Shown here one piece after another: positions 49,700-58,817 of a stretch of 64,000 nt of DNA (positions within the stretch are counted from its first letter, which is position 1; each line of letters starts with the position of its first letter). Source of the DNA: JALYGJ01 sp036558545 (GTDB taxonomy: Bacteria; Chloroflexota; Limnocylindria; Limnocylindrales; CSP1-4); the NCBI GenBank assembly GCA_036558545.1, contig DATBFJ010000029.1:15831-79830 (forward strand). The letters run 5' to 3'. Position numbers and translations under genes: made by a program. Under the pieces are notes generated by a model. The model saw only the letters and a program-made list of their open reading frames with translations, did not search any database and had not been told where the DNA came from.

Positions 49700-50560
49700 A
49701 TGCGACAGCGCGTGATCAGCGCGGCCGTGCTCGTGCCGGTCGTCGTCATCGTGTTCCTGGTCGGCGACCCTTGGTTGACGCTGGCAATTGCACTTCTGGC
49801 CGGCGTAGCGGCCTGGGAAGCATCGCGGTTGATGCGCGCCGCCGGCCTGGCCGCAGATACGGCGTTCACCGTGACCGTGGCGGCTCTGCTGGTCCTGGGG
49901 GCGCGCGACGTGCTCAACTTTTCCATCGGATCCGCCGCGTCCGCGGTCAGTGCGCTCCTGGCAGTCGTCGTCGTGGCCGGAATGCTGGCGCTGCGCCACC
50001 GGGACACCACCACCGGCTTCAAGTCGTGGGCGGGCAACCTGCTCGGCGCGCTGTACCCGGGGCTCCTCGCGGCACTCACGGGCATCCTGCTCGTTGCCCC
50101 AGCCGTGCCCGACGGCCGTCCTTTGGCTGGCGCGCTCGACGCGGGCCGCATCTGGCTGTTGATCCTGGTGTTGACCGTCTGGTCGTACGACACGCTCGCT
50201 TACGTGGCCGGCAGGTTCCACGGCCGCGGACGCTTCATGAACCACATCTCGCCGAACAAGACATGGAGCGGCGTGGTCGGTGGTACCGCGGCCGCTGTGC
50301 TGGTGTCCACGCTGCTCGTGTGGGCCGCCGGCCAGGAGCCGCTTGCCGGCTTTGTCCTTGGCCTCGCGGTTGCCGTCACCGCCCAAGCCGGCGACCTGGC
50401 CGAATCAGTCCTCAAACGTGCCGCCGGAGCGAAGGATTCGAGCAACCTGATACCGGGACATGGTGGGGTCCTTGACCGCGTCGACTCGTTCCTGTTCGCC
50501 GGACCGGCGATGTTCCTTGCGCTTGCCTGGGCGCAGTACTTTGTGGGGCGCCAGATATGA
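49700..50560 (+). CDS. cdsA: Phosphatidate cytidylyltransferase
   Basis: 286-residue membrane enzyme with about eight hydrophobic segments. It makes CDP-diacylglycerol from CTP and phosphatidate. The signature near the C-terminus is complete: SVLKRAAGAKDSSNLIPGHG then GVLDRVDS. WSYDTLAYVAGRFHGRG also fits. First gene of cdsA-dxr-rseP-ispG; the stop overlaps dxr by 4 nt. Confidence 0.94.
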   Translation: MRQRVISAAVLVPVVVIVFLVGDPWLTLAIALLAGVAAWEASRLMRAAGLAADTAFTVTVAALLVLGARDVLNFSIGSAASAVSALLAVVVVAGMLALRHRDTTTGFKSWAGNLLGALYPGLLAALTGILLVAPAVPDGRPLAGALDAGRIWLLILVLTVWSYDTLAYVAGRFHGRGRFMNHISPNKTWSGVVGGTAAAVLVSTLLVWAAGQEPLAGFVLGLAVAVTAQAGDLAESVLKRAAGAKDSSNLIPGHGGVLDRVDSFLFAGPAMFLALAWAQYFVGRQI

Positions 50561-51720
50561 CCGAACGAGCGCGTGTCGCGATACTTGGTAGCACCGGTTC
50601 GATCGGCCGCCAGACGCTCGACGTCCTCGACCAGCTCCCCGATCGCTTCGAGGTCGTCGCCCTCGCCGCGGGCAAGGACGAGTCAACGTTCACCGACCAA
50701 GTCGAGCGCTTCAAGCCGAGAGTTGCAGCTCTTGCCAAGGACGGTCAGGGCGCACTCGAGGACATTGCCCGTCGCGACGATGTCGACATCCTCGTCGTCG
50801 CAACGACCGGAGTCGTCAGCCTCAGGGCAACCCTGGCCGCGCTCCAACAGGGCAAGATCGTGGCAACGGCCAACAAGGAGACGCTGGTCGCGGGTGGCCA
50901 CCTCGTGATGCCCATGGCACGCCGTCTGGCGGCGAGCGACGACGACAACGACCTTGCCACCGGCGCGCTCCGCTGGCTGAGACCAATTGACAGCGAGCAC
51001 TCAGCAATCTGGCAGTGCCTTGCCGGTGAACGCCGCGACGATATCCGCCGTTTGATCATCACCGCGAGCGGCGGTCCATTCCGAACGTGGCCGGCCGACC
51101 GCTTGAAGTCGGTGACTCCCGACCAGGCACTGGCCCACCCGACGTGGCGCATGGGCGGCAAGATCACGGTCGACTCGGCAACACTCATGAACAAGGCTCT
51201 GGAGGTCATCGAAGCGCGCTGGCTGTACGATTTCAGCGACGATCAGGTTGATGTGGTCGTCCAGCCGCAGAGCGTCGTCCACTCTCTGGTGGAGTTCGCG
51301 GACGGCTCGCTCAAGGCACAGCTCGGTCTTCCTGATATGCGCATTCCAATCCAGTACGCACTTACCTACCCGGAGCATGTCGGCTCGCCGGCCCCGCGCG
51401 TTCCGTTGACTGAGCTGCCACCGATCAGCTTCGAGGCGCCCGATACGACGCGCTTTCCAGCGCTGGAGATCGGGCGCGCCGCCGGCCGAAAGGGTCCGAG
51501 GGCCAGTGCCGTTTTGATTGCCGCCGACGACGTGGCTGTCGACAGGTTCCTTGGCGGCACGCTTGACTTCCAGGGGATTGCCAATCTCTGCGCGGACGCT
51601 GTCAATAGGTTTGGCGACGGCCCGCCACCGGAACTTGACGAGCTGCTCGAACTCGATGCCGAGGTCCGTGACTGGGCCTCCGCCGCAACTGTTACCAACG
51701 CTGGAGCGTCTGCCAACTGA
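50557..51720 (+). CDS. dxr: 1-deoxy-D-xylulose 5-phosphate reductoisomerase
   Basis: 387 residues. AILGSTGSIGRQTLDVL binds NADPH; TANKETLVAGG, DSEHSAIWQCL and HPTWRMGGKITVDSATLMNKALEVIEA carry metal and substrate residues. It makes MEP in the non-mevalonate pathway, whose later enzyme IspG is encoded 1.1 kb downstream. The 1-nt overlap with rseP suggests coupling. Confidence 0.96.
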   Translation: MTERARVAILGSTGSIGRQTLDVLDQLPDRFEVVALAAGKDESTFTDQVERFKPRVAALAKDGQGALEDIARRDDVDILVVATTGVVSLRATLAALQQGKIVATANKETLVAGGHLVMPMARRLAASDDDNDLATGALRWLRPIDSEHSAIWQCLAGERRDDIRRLIITASGGPFRTWPADRLKSVTPDQALAHPTWRMGGKITVDSATLMNKALEVIEARWLYDFSDDQVDVVVQPQSVVHSLVEFADGSLKAQLGLPDMRIPIQYALTYPEHVGSPAPRVPLTELPPISFEAPDTTRFPALEIGRAAGRKGPRASAVLIAADDVAVDRFLGGTLDFQGIANLCADAVNRFGDGPPPELDELLELDAEVRDWASAATVTNAGASAN

Positions 51721-52849
51721 TGTTCAACTTCATTGACCTGGGCAATGGCCTGATCAACGTCGCCTTGCTGCTCGTCATCCTCGTCGCGCTCGTCGTCATC
51801 CACGAGTTCGGTCACTTCCTGGTCGCCCGGCGCACGGGCGTGAAGGTTCACGAGTTCGGCATCGGCTTCCCTCCGCGCGCCGCGACCTACTACACCGACA
51901 AGAAGGGCACAGCCTGGACGCTGAACTGGCTGCCCATCGGCGGCTTCGTGCGCATGGAAGGGGAGGAGGGGGAGTCGGACGACCCGCATTCGTTCGTCCG
52001 GCAGCGGCTGCCAACCCGGCTCGCAATCCTGCTCGCCGGCGTCGGCATGAACATTCTCCTTGCCTTTGTCATCTTCACGGGTATTGCCTGGCTGGGCGAC
52101 CCGGTCGCGAACGTCCGCATCGCCCACGTACAGGACAACAGCCCAGCTGCTTCCGTCGGCCTTACCGGGGGCCAACCTACCGGGGCAAGCGACGCCCAGG
52201 GCAACCCCACCTACGACAACACCGGTGACGTCATTACCGCGATCGATGGCAAGCAGTTCCTGCTCTTCGATCATGTCGATCAGGCCACACCGTCGCTTGA
52301 TTACCTGAGGAGCCACGCCGGCCAGCAAGTGATCTTGAGCGTTCAAAGCGCGGACGGTTCGAGCCGCGACGTTCCGGTGACATTGCGCACCGATACGAGC
52401 CAGGGCGCTCTCGGCGTGATCATCCAGCCGGAGTTGGTACAGGCCACGGCCGCGCACGATCTTCCAACAGCGATCACGCTGGGCTTCCAACGAACAGTGG
52501 ATGCGGCCACGCTGATCCTGCGCGGCCTGGGCGACCTAATCGGGAACATCGCCAACCCGCCAGTTGCGGGACCCGTTGGCATCGTGGGCGCGATCGGGCA
52601 GGTGCGCGCGAACCTGCCGCCGGTCTACCTGATCTGGTTCATCGGCCTGCTGTCAGCAAACCTGGCGATCGTCAACGCTTTGCCGTTCCCGCCACTCGAC
52701 GGCGGCCGCGTGGCCGTATCGCTGATCCAGGCGGCAACCGGAAATCGCATCGGCGAGGCCGCCGAGCGACTTGTGTACCTGACCGGCTTCATCGCCTTGA
52801 TGGCGCTCCTCGTTTGGGTGACGTTCAACGACATTCAGCGGTTGACTTG

Positions 52850-52850
<1 letters not shown>
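51720..52850 (+). CDS. rseP: Site-2 metalloprotease RseP
   Basis: 376 residues. VVIHEFGHFLVARRTGVKV in the first membrane helix holds the HEXXH zinc site (His codon at 51801), and ALPFPPLDGGRV holds the third ligand. One PDZ domain lies between (about residues 130-230, including the HVQDNSPA-like segment). It cleaves anti-sigma factors or signal peptides within the membrane. The dxr-rseP-ispG order is common. Confidence 0.94.
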
Positions 52851-54107
<1,257 letters not shown>

Positions 54108-54136
<29 letters not shown>

Positions 54137-54464
54137 GCGCCTCCTCGATCACGCGCTGGCGTTGCCGGAGACGTACATCGATCACCCGTGGGGCGAGGAC
54201 GTCGTCAAGGTGCGCAAGAAGGTCGTCGTCTTCTTCGGCATGGCGAACTCCGACGATCCGGGCATGACGGTCAAGCTGCCCGCATCCCAGGCCCTGGCCT
54301 TGGCCCAGCCTGGAGTGACAGTTCCCGGCTACGGCCTCGGCGACTCCGGATGGGTCTCCGTGCGTCTGTCCGACTGCACGATGCCGTACGAGTTGTTGTG
54401 CGAATGGATAGATGAGTCATATAGAGCGGTCGCACCCAAGAGGCTGCAGGCGATGACCAGCTAG
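54108..54464 (+). CDS. MmcQ/YjbR-like DNA-binding-fold protein
   Basis: 118 residues. LLDHALALPETYIDHPWGEDVVKVRKKVVVFFG and the tail GWVSVRLSDCTMPYELLCEWIDESYRAVAPKRL match the MmcQ/YjbR family, small alpha-beta proteins sometimes called CyaY-like. Function unknown. ATG 54108 overlaps the ispG end by 29 nt; ATG 54093 is also possible. Last gene of the cdsA operon by position. Confidence 0.75.
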
Positions 54465-54495
54465 CGACCGATCACGACGACGCGCGGCAGTTGCG

Positions 54496-54522
54496 CGGCC
54501 GTTGCGATGACGACAACGGCCG
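54496..54522. terminator. Perfect 9-bp inverted repeat upstream of proS
   Basis: CGGCCGTTG (54496-54504) and CAACGGCCG (54514-54522) pair without mismatch over a 9-nt loop. It stands 32 nt after the YjbR-like stop and about 110 nt before the proS -10. Likely an operon-ending hairpin without T-tract. Confidence 0.5.
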
Positions 54523-54631
54523 TTACGGCCGGCGACGGTTATGTGCGGTCACGGACGAGACGTGCTCATGGCATTCAGTCTTGGAAGGTTGCAATGGGTG
54601 CGGAGCGACAAGACGTCCCACGTCTGTACGC

Positions 54632-54637
54632 TAGGAT
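54632..54637 (+). promoter_or_regulatory. -10 element of proS
   Basis: TAGGAT predicts a start near 54644, about 25 nt before GTG 54669. Its position indicates that the longer in-frame ORF from 54507 is not the protein start. Confidence 0.45.
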
Positions 54638-54668
54638 TACCGCCCCGTCGGGATCCCAAGCGCCCGGA

Positions 54669-56147
54669 GTGTCCGTGTCCAACGAAGAGCAGCAAAGCCG
54701 TTTCGTCGCATCCATTACGCCCCAGTCCAGGGATTTTCCGGGCTGGTACAACGACGTCGTCCTCAAGGCGCAGCTGGCCGACTACTCGCCGGTGCGTGGC
54801 TGCATGGTTATTCGGCCGTACGGCTATGCGATATGGGAATCGTTGCGCGATGAGCTTGACCGGCACATCAAGCGCACTGGCCACGAAAACGTCTATTTCC
54901 CGCTGTTCGTGCCGCGCTCCCTGCTTGAGAAGGAGGCCGAGCACGTCGAGGGCTTCAATCCGCAGGTTGCCTGGGTTACGCACGCCGGAGGCGAGGAGCT
55001 GAGCGAGTGGCTGGCGATCCGGCCGACGAGCGAGGCGATCATCGCCGAGAAGGTCAAGGAGTGGGTGCAGTCGTACCGCGATCTCCCACTGCTCTTCAAC
55101 CTGTGGAACAACGTGGTTCGCTGGGAGCTGCGCACGCGACTTTTTCTGCGCACGGCGGAGTTCCTGTGGCAGGAAGCGCACACGTTCCACGCCACGGCCC
55201 AGGAGGCGCTCGACGAGGTAGCCGTGGGGCTCGAGTGTTACCGGGCTGCGTCAGAGGATTGGCTGGCAATCCCGGTCATCAAGGGCCGCAAGACGGAGAG
55301 CGAGAAGTTTCCCGGCGCCGATCACACAGACGCGATCGAATCGCTGATGCGCGACGGCAAGGCTCTTCAGGCCGGCACGAGCCACATGCTCGGCCAGAAT
55401 TTCGCCAAGGCTGCTGGCATCCAGTTCCTGGACAAGGACAACACCCTCAAGCACCCCTACGGCACGTCCTGGGGCTTCACGACACGCATGGTCGGCGCCA
55501 CGATCATGGTTCACGGCGACGACTCCGGCCTGGTGCTGCCGCCGAACGTGGCGCCGACACAGCTGGTAATCGTCCCGATCTTCCGCACTGACGAGGAGCG
55601 GACCGCCGTTGGCGGCGCCCTCGAGCAGCTCGAGAAGGCGCTCGCCGACGTGAAGACCGTGTCCGGACCACTGCGCTTCAAGACGGATTGGCGCGACGAG
55701 AAGCCCGGCTTCAAGTACAACCACTGGGAGCTGCGCGGTGTGCCATATCGACTCGAGGTTGGCCCCCGCGACGTGGCGGCGGGGCAGGGCGTCCTGGTCC
55801 GTCGCGTTGATCGTGACAAGCAGCCCATGGCATTCGACGCGTTGCCTATCGAGCTGCCCAAGTTGCTGTCCGACTACCAGCAGATGCTTTTCCAGCGCGC
55901 CCTCGACTTCCGGGCCGCGAACACGCATTACGCGGACTCTTACGACGAGTTCAAGGCCATCCTCGATAAGGAAGGCGGCTTCCTGCTGGCGCCATGGTGT
56001 GGTGACGCAGCGTGCGAGAAGCAGGTCAACGCCGACACGGGCGCAACGATCCGCGTCATCCCGTTCGACTCGCCCGACGAGCCCGGCAAGTGCCTCGTCG
56101 ACGGCAAGCCGTCAGAGCGCAGGGTTCTTTTCGCCCGCGCCTACTGA
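54669..56147 (+). CDS. proS: Prolyl-tRNA synthetase, archaeal/eukaryote-type (ProS type 3)
   Basis: 492 residues from GTG 54669 (GTG 54675 also fits). Class II motifs: ADYSPVRGCMVIRPYGYAIWE, AIRPTSEAII (motif 2 region), EAHTFHATAQEALDEV and QAGTSHMLGQNF. The anticodon-binding domain is followed by the C-terminal zinc domain with APWCGDAACEKQV and PGKCLVDGK typical of type 3. It lacks the bacterial editing insertion. It charges tRNA-Pro. The methyltransferase gene follows after 2 nt. Confidence 0.93.
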   Translation: MSVSNEEQQSRFVASITPQSRDFPGWYNDVVLKAQLADYSPVRGCMVIRPYGYAIWESLRDELDRHIKRTGHENVYFPLFVPRSLLEKEAEHVEGFNPQVAWVTHAGGEELSEWLAIRPTSEAIIAEKVKEWVQSYRDLPLLFNLWNNVVRWELRTRLFLRTAEFLWQEAHTFHATAQEALDEVAVGLECYRAASEDWLAIPVIKGRKTESEKFPGADHTDAIESLMRDGKALQAGTSHMLGQNFAKAAGIQFLDKDNTLKHPYGTSWGFTTRMVGATIMVHGDDSGLVLPPNVAPTQLVIVPIFRTDEERTAVGGALEQLEKALADVKTVSGPLRFKTDWRDEKPGFKYNHWELRGVPYRLEVGPRDVAAGQGVLVRRVDRDKQPMAFDALPIELPKLLSDYQQMLFQRALDFRAANTHYADSYDEFKAILDKEGGFLLAPWCGDAACEKQVNADTGATIRVIPFDSPDEPGKCLVDGKPSERRVLFARAY

Positions 56148-56149
56148 CC

Positions 56150-56983
56150 ATGTCAGATCGCCACATTGCCGACAACCTCAGGACCTGGGAGGCATGGACC
56201 GAGATCCATGTCGGCTCGGAGTTCTACGACGTTGCGTCCTTTCGGGATGGGACTCGACCGATACGTCTGCGCGACTACGAGATTGCGGAGGTAGGTTCGG
56301 TCGCAGGCAAGGAGCTACTGCACCTGCAGTGTCACTTCGGAATGGACACGCTCTCTTGGGCGAGGCTCGGAGCGCAGGTGACCGGTGCGGATTTCAGTCC
56401 TGCAGCGATCGAGGCCGCCAGGGCGCTCGCCCTCGACGTTGGAGTTGATGCCCGATTCGTCGAGTCCGACCTGTACGCGCTGCCGCACAACCTCGAGGGC
56501 CGATTCGACGTCGTGTACACGTCCCGTGGGGTGCTCGGCTGGTTGCCAAGCATCGGCCGCTGGGCTGACGTCGTCGCCCATTTCGTCAAGCCGGGCGGCT
56601 TCGCATACGTGACTGAAGTCCATCCCGTGGTCCAGGTCTTCGATGACGATGCTGACGTGAAGCCGGGCGATCTGCGCCTCAGGTATCCGTACTGGGAGCA
56701 TGGCGAGCCACTGACTTTCAACGTACAAGGCTCATACGCCGACCGCGACGCGCCCACGGATGGACTCATCGAGCACGGCTGGAATCACTCGCTCGGCGAG
56801 ATCGTGACGGCGCTCGTAAACGCGGGCCTGCACATCGACTTCCTGCACGAGTTCGATTTCGCCGAGTGGGCGATGCCGTTCCTCGAATCCGACGACGACG
56901 GCAGAGCCCACCTGCCGGCGGACGTCTCCGGTCGGCTGCCTCTGTTCTTCTCGCTCAAGGCGTCGAAGCCCGCCAAATATTGA
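56150..56983 (+). CDS. SAM-dependent class I methyltransferase
   Basis: 277 residues from ATG 56150, 2 nt after proS. Rossmann motif I LLHLQCHFGMDTLSWARLGA (about 57-76), GADFSPAAIEAAR with acidic loop, and FDVVYTSRGVLGWLPSIGRW as motif IV. Substrate unknown; small-molecule or secondary-metabolite methylation is likely from the fold. The last 29 nt overlap the convergent DUF554 gene. Confidence 0.85.
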   Translation: MSDRHIADNLRTWEAWTEIHVGSEFYDVASFRDGTRPIRLRDYEIAEVGSVAGKELLHLQCHFGMDTLSWARLGAQVTGADFSPAAIEAARALALDVGVDARFVESDLYALPHNLEGRFDVVYTSRGVLGWLPSIGRWADVVAHFVKPGGFAYVTEVHPVVQVFDDDADVKPGDLRLRYPYWEHGEPLTFNVQGSYADRDAPTDGLIEHGWNHSLGEIVTALVNAGLHIDFLHEFDFAEWAMPFLESDDDGRAHLPADVSGRLPLFFSLKASKPAKY

Positions 56984-57698
56984 GCGCCTCGGCGAGGAGC
57001 ACGATCAGAGGAGCGATGATCAGCGCGGGCAGCATGCTCACGACGCGGATGCGTTTAATCTCGAGCAGCCGAAAGCCCACGCCGAGCAAGATCACGCCAC
57101 CCACCGCACTGGCCGCCGACACGGCGACGGGGTCGAGATTTGCGCCGAACAGGAATGCGAGCGTCGCGAGGCCGCCTTGGATTACGAGGATGGTCAGGAT
57201 CGATAGGTAGACTCCGGCGCCGAGTGTCGCGGCGAAAGCGATGCTCGCGAACCCATCGAGCACGGATTTCACGGCAAGCAGCTGGATGTCGCCCGTCAGG
57301 CCGTTCTGGATCGATCCGAGGAACGTCAGTGGCCCGACGCAGAAGACAAGGCTGGCTGTGACGAAGGCCTCGCTTATGCGCGACGGTTTGTCGCCGCGAG
57401 CCAGCCGAGCCTGAAACCAGTCGCCCAGGCCGTCGACCCGCTCGGTGAGCTTGAGCAGCTCGCCGATGGCTCCGCCGACGAGCAGCGACGCCAGCACGAT
57501 CAGGTCCGTGCCGGCCGGAGCAGTCTTGTCCATGAGCAGCGACAACGCCAGCGCGAAAGCAATGCATAAAGTGAAAAGGCCCAGTCCGTCGGTCAGGGTC
57601 TGCTGGATGCGCGCCGGCATGCGCGAGCCTACGATCAGGCCGATCGTTGCCCCGATCGCGACGGCGACCGCGTTGAGGAGCGTGCCGCTCAGGAACAT
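56955..57698 (-). CDS. DUF554 membrane protein (YdfK-like)
   Basis: 247 residues from ATG 57698, 5 nt after the upstream gene's stop. The N-terminus MFLSGTLLNAVAVAIGATIG and the central CVGPLTFLGSIQNGLTGD are typical of DUF554. About six to seven hydrophobic segments are visible. Family function is unknown; a transport role has been suggested only from topology. The open extension to 58073 lies in the upstream gene. Operon partner of the toroid protein. Confidence 0.85.
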   Translation of the reverse strand: MFLSGTLLNAVAVAIGATIGLIVGSRMPARIQQTLTDGLGLFTLCIAFALALSLLMDKTAPAGTDLIVLASLLVGGAIGELLKLTERVDGLGDWFQARLARGDKPSRISEAFVTASLVFCVGPLTFLGSIQNGLTGDIQLLAVKSVLDGFASIAFAATLGAGVYLSILTILVIQGGLATLAFLFGANLDPVAVSAASAVGGVILLGVGFRLLEIKRIRVVSMLPALIIAPLIVLLAEALNIWRASTP

Positions 57699-57703
57699 CG
57701 CGA

Positions 57704-58663
57704 CTATGCCTGAGCCGCGCGCAGGACGCGCAGTGCGTTGAGTGTCAGCATCTGGCTGGCGGTAGCCCTGCCCCATCCAGCGGGGTCGCCGTACAGCCCT
57801 GACCCCTTCTTCCAATACTGGGGGCCGGAGGGCACCCAACGTCCATCTGGCTGCTGCTGAGTGCGCAACAACGTCAATGCGTCGTGTGCTCGAACGTCGG
57901 GCAGCGCACCGGCACGGTCGAGCATCACCAAACCGTGCAGGTAGTCGTAATGCCAGTACTCCGGGTAGCGCAACGTGAGCCACTTTGGATCGCCGGCGCG
58001 GTCCGCCGAGTGCGATTTGAAGACGCGGTGCTCCAGGAAGAACTCGGCCGCCCGTTGAGCGGCCGCCGCACAAGCCCGGTCATCGATTGCCCGCGCGAAC
58101 TCGGAGAGCGCCCAAAGCGGTGTTATTGACTCGTAGAACGAGGAGTGCGACACGCCGGGATGTCGATCGCAGTTCCAGCCTCCGTCCGGCCACTGCCAGA
58201 ACACGAGCTTCTGGGCAAGGACGCGCACGCGTTCGTCGCTGGCGTGACCCAACCTCGTGGCCACAGCCAACGGATTGGCGTAGACCGAGGCGTGAACTCG
58301 GTAGCGATCCTGGATGCGCAGGGCGTCCCGGGCGTCCCCGTCCGACGCGAGCCAGCGCAGCTCGCTCTCGAGCGCAGCCACGACGCGCGGTTCATCGCTC
58401 GGCGCGCCGAGCTCGACCAACGATACGAGGCGCCAATGAACGCCCATCCATTTGTGGTAAGGATGGACGTCGAACCCACCGGTGGGCTGCGGCCCTCTGA
58501 GCAGTCGGGAAACAAGCGGTCCGGACAGGATGCTGCCGGCGGTGACATCTGGTGACTGGTCCAATAGATCACGTCTGACCTGCATAACGACGCCCGGCTC
58601 GTCTGACGCGAGCAGCCACTCCACAGCGGCCTGATCCCGTGCCGCGGGCGTCGAATCCGGCAT
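57704..58663 (-). CDS. Alpha/alpha-toroid protein, prenyltransferase/squalene-cyclase-like repeats
   Basis: 319 residues. QW-like repeats appear at LVFWQWPDGGWNCDRHP (about residue 150) and LLRTQQQPDGRWVPSGP near the C-terminus, with helical pairs between. This suggests an incomplete alpha6 toroid, too short for squalene-hopene cyclase and lacking its DXDD motif. No signal peptide. The catalytic role is unknown; it may bind a lipid or peptide. A leaderless TAGCGT-N6-ATG start; divergent from nusA. Confidence 0.65.
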   Translation of the reverse strand: MPDSTPAARDQAAVEWLLASDEPGVVMQVRRDLLDQSPDVTAGSILSGPLVSRLLRGPQPTGGFDVHPYHKWMGVHWRLVSLVELGAPSDEPRVVAALESELRWLASDGDARDALRIQDRYRVHASVYANPLAVATRLGHASDERVRVLAQKLVFWQWPDGGWNCDRHPGVSHSSFYESITPLWALSEFARAIDDRACAAAAQRAAEFFLEHRVFKSHSADRAGDPKWLTLRYPEYWHYDYLHGLVMLDRAGALPDVRAHDALTLLRTQQQPDGRWVPSGPQYWKKGSGLYGDPAGWGRATASQMLTLNALRVLRAAQA

Positions 58664-58669
58664 GCCGGG

Positions 58670-58675
58670 ACGCTA
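58670..58675 (-). promoter_or_regulatory. -10-like element of the toroid/DUF554 operon
   Basis: Minus-strand TAGCGT ends 6 nt before ATG 58663; no ribosome site is visible. Confidence 0.4.
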
Positions 58676-58705
58676 CCACCTGCCGGGTCGTGAGGGGGCT
58701 CGGTG

Positions 58706-58711
58706 TATACT
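58706..58711 (+). promoter_or_regulatory. -10 element of the nusA operon
   Basis: TATACT with predicted start near 58718, giving a leader of about 100 nt before nusA. No good -35 is seen at 16-18 nt. Confidence 0.5.
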
Positions 58712-58739
58712 TTGGGCAAGTCTTTTTGGCCGCCTCGTG

Positions 58740-58760
58740 AACGTGGGTGACGCCCACGTT
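58740..58760 (+). promoter_or_regulatory. Terminator-like hairpin in the nusA leader
   Basis: AACGTGGG (58740-58747) pairs perfectly with CCCACGTT (58753-58760) around TGACG, followed by TATTTAT. Between promoter and ribosome site (AAAGGAGG near 58804), this could attenuate the operon. NusA is known to autoregulate in other bacteria. Confidence 0.5.
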
Positions 58761-58817
58761 TATTTATGCGGAGGAGCCCGGACGGGGGATACATAGCTCA
58801 GTGAAAGGAGGGCGCTA

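Noticed and set aside
54507..54668. 54-residue N-terminal extension of proS
   Set aside because: Not part of the ProRS family and lies upstream of the best -10 at 54632; GTG 54669 fits the family start.
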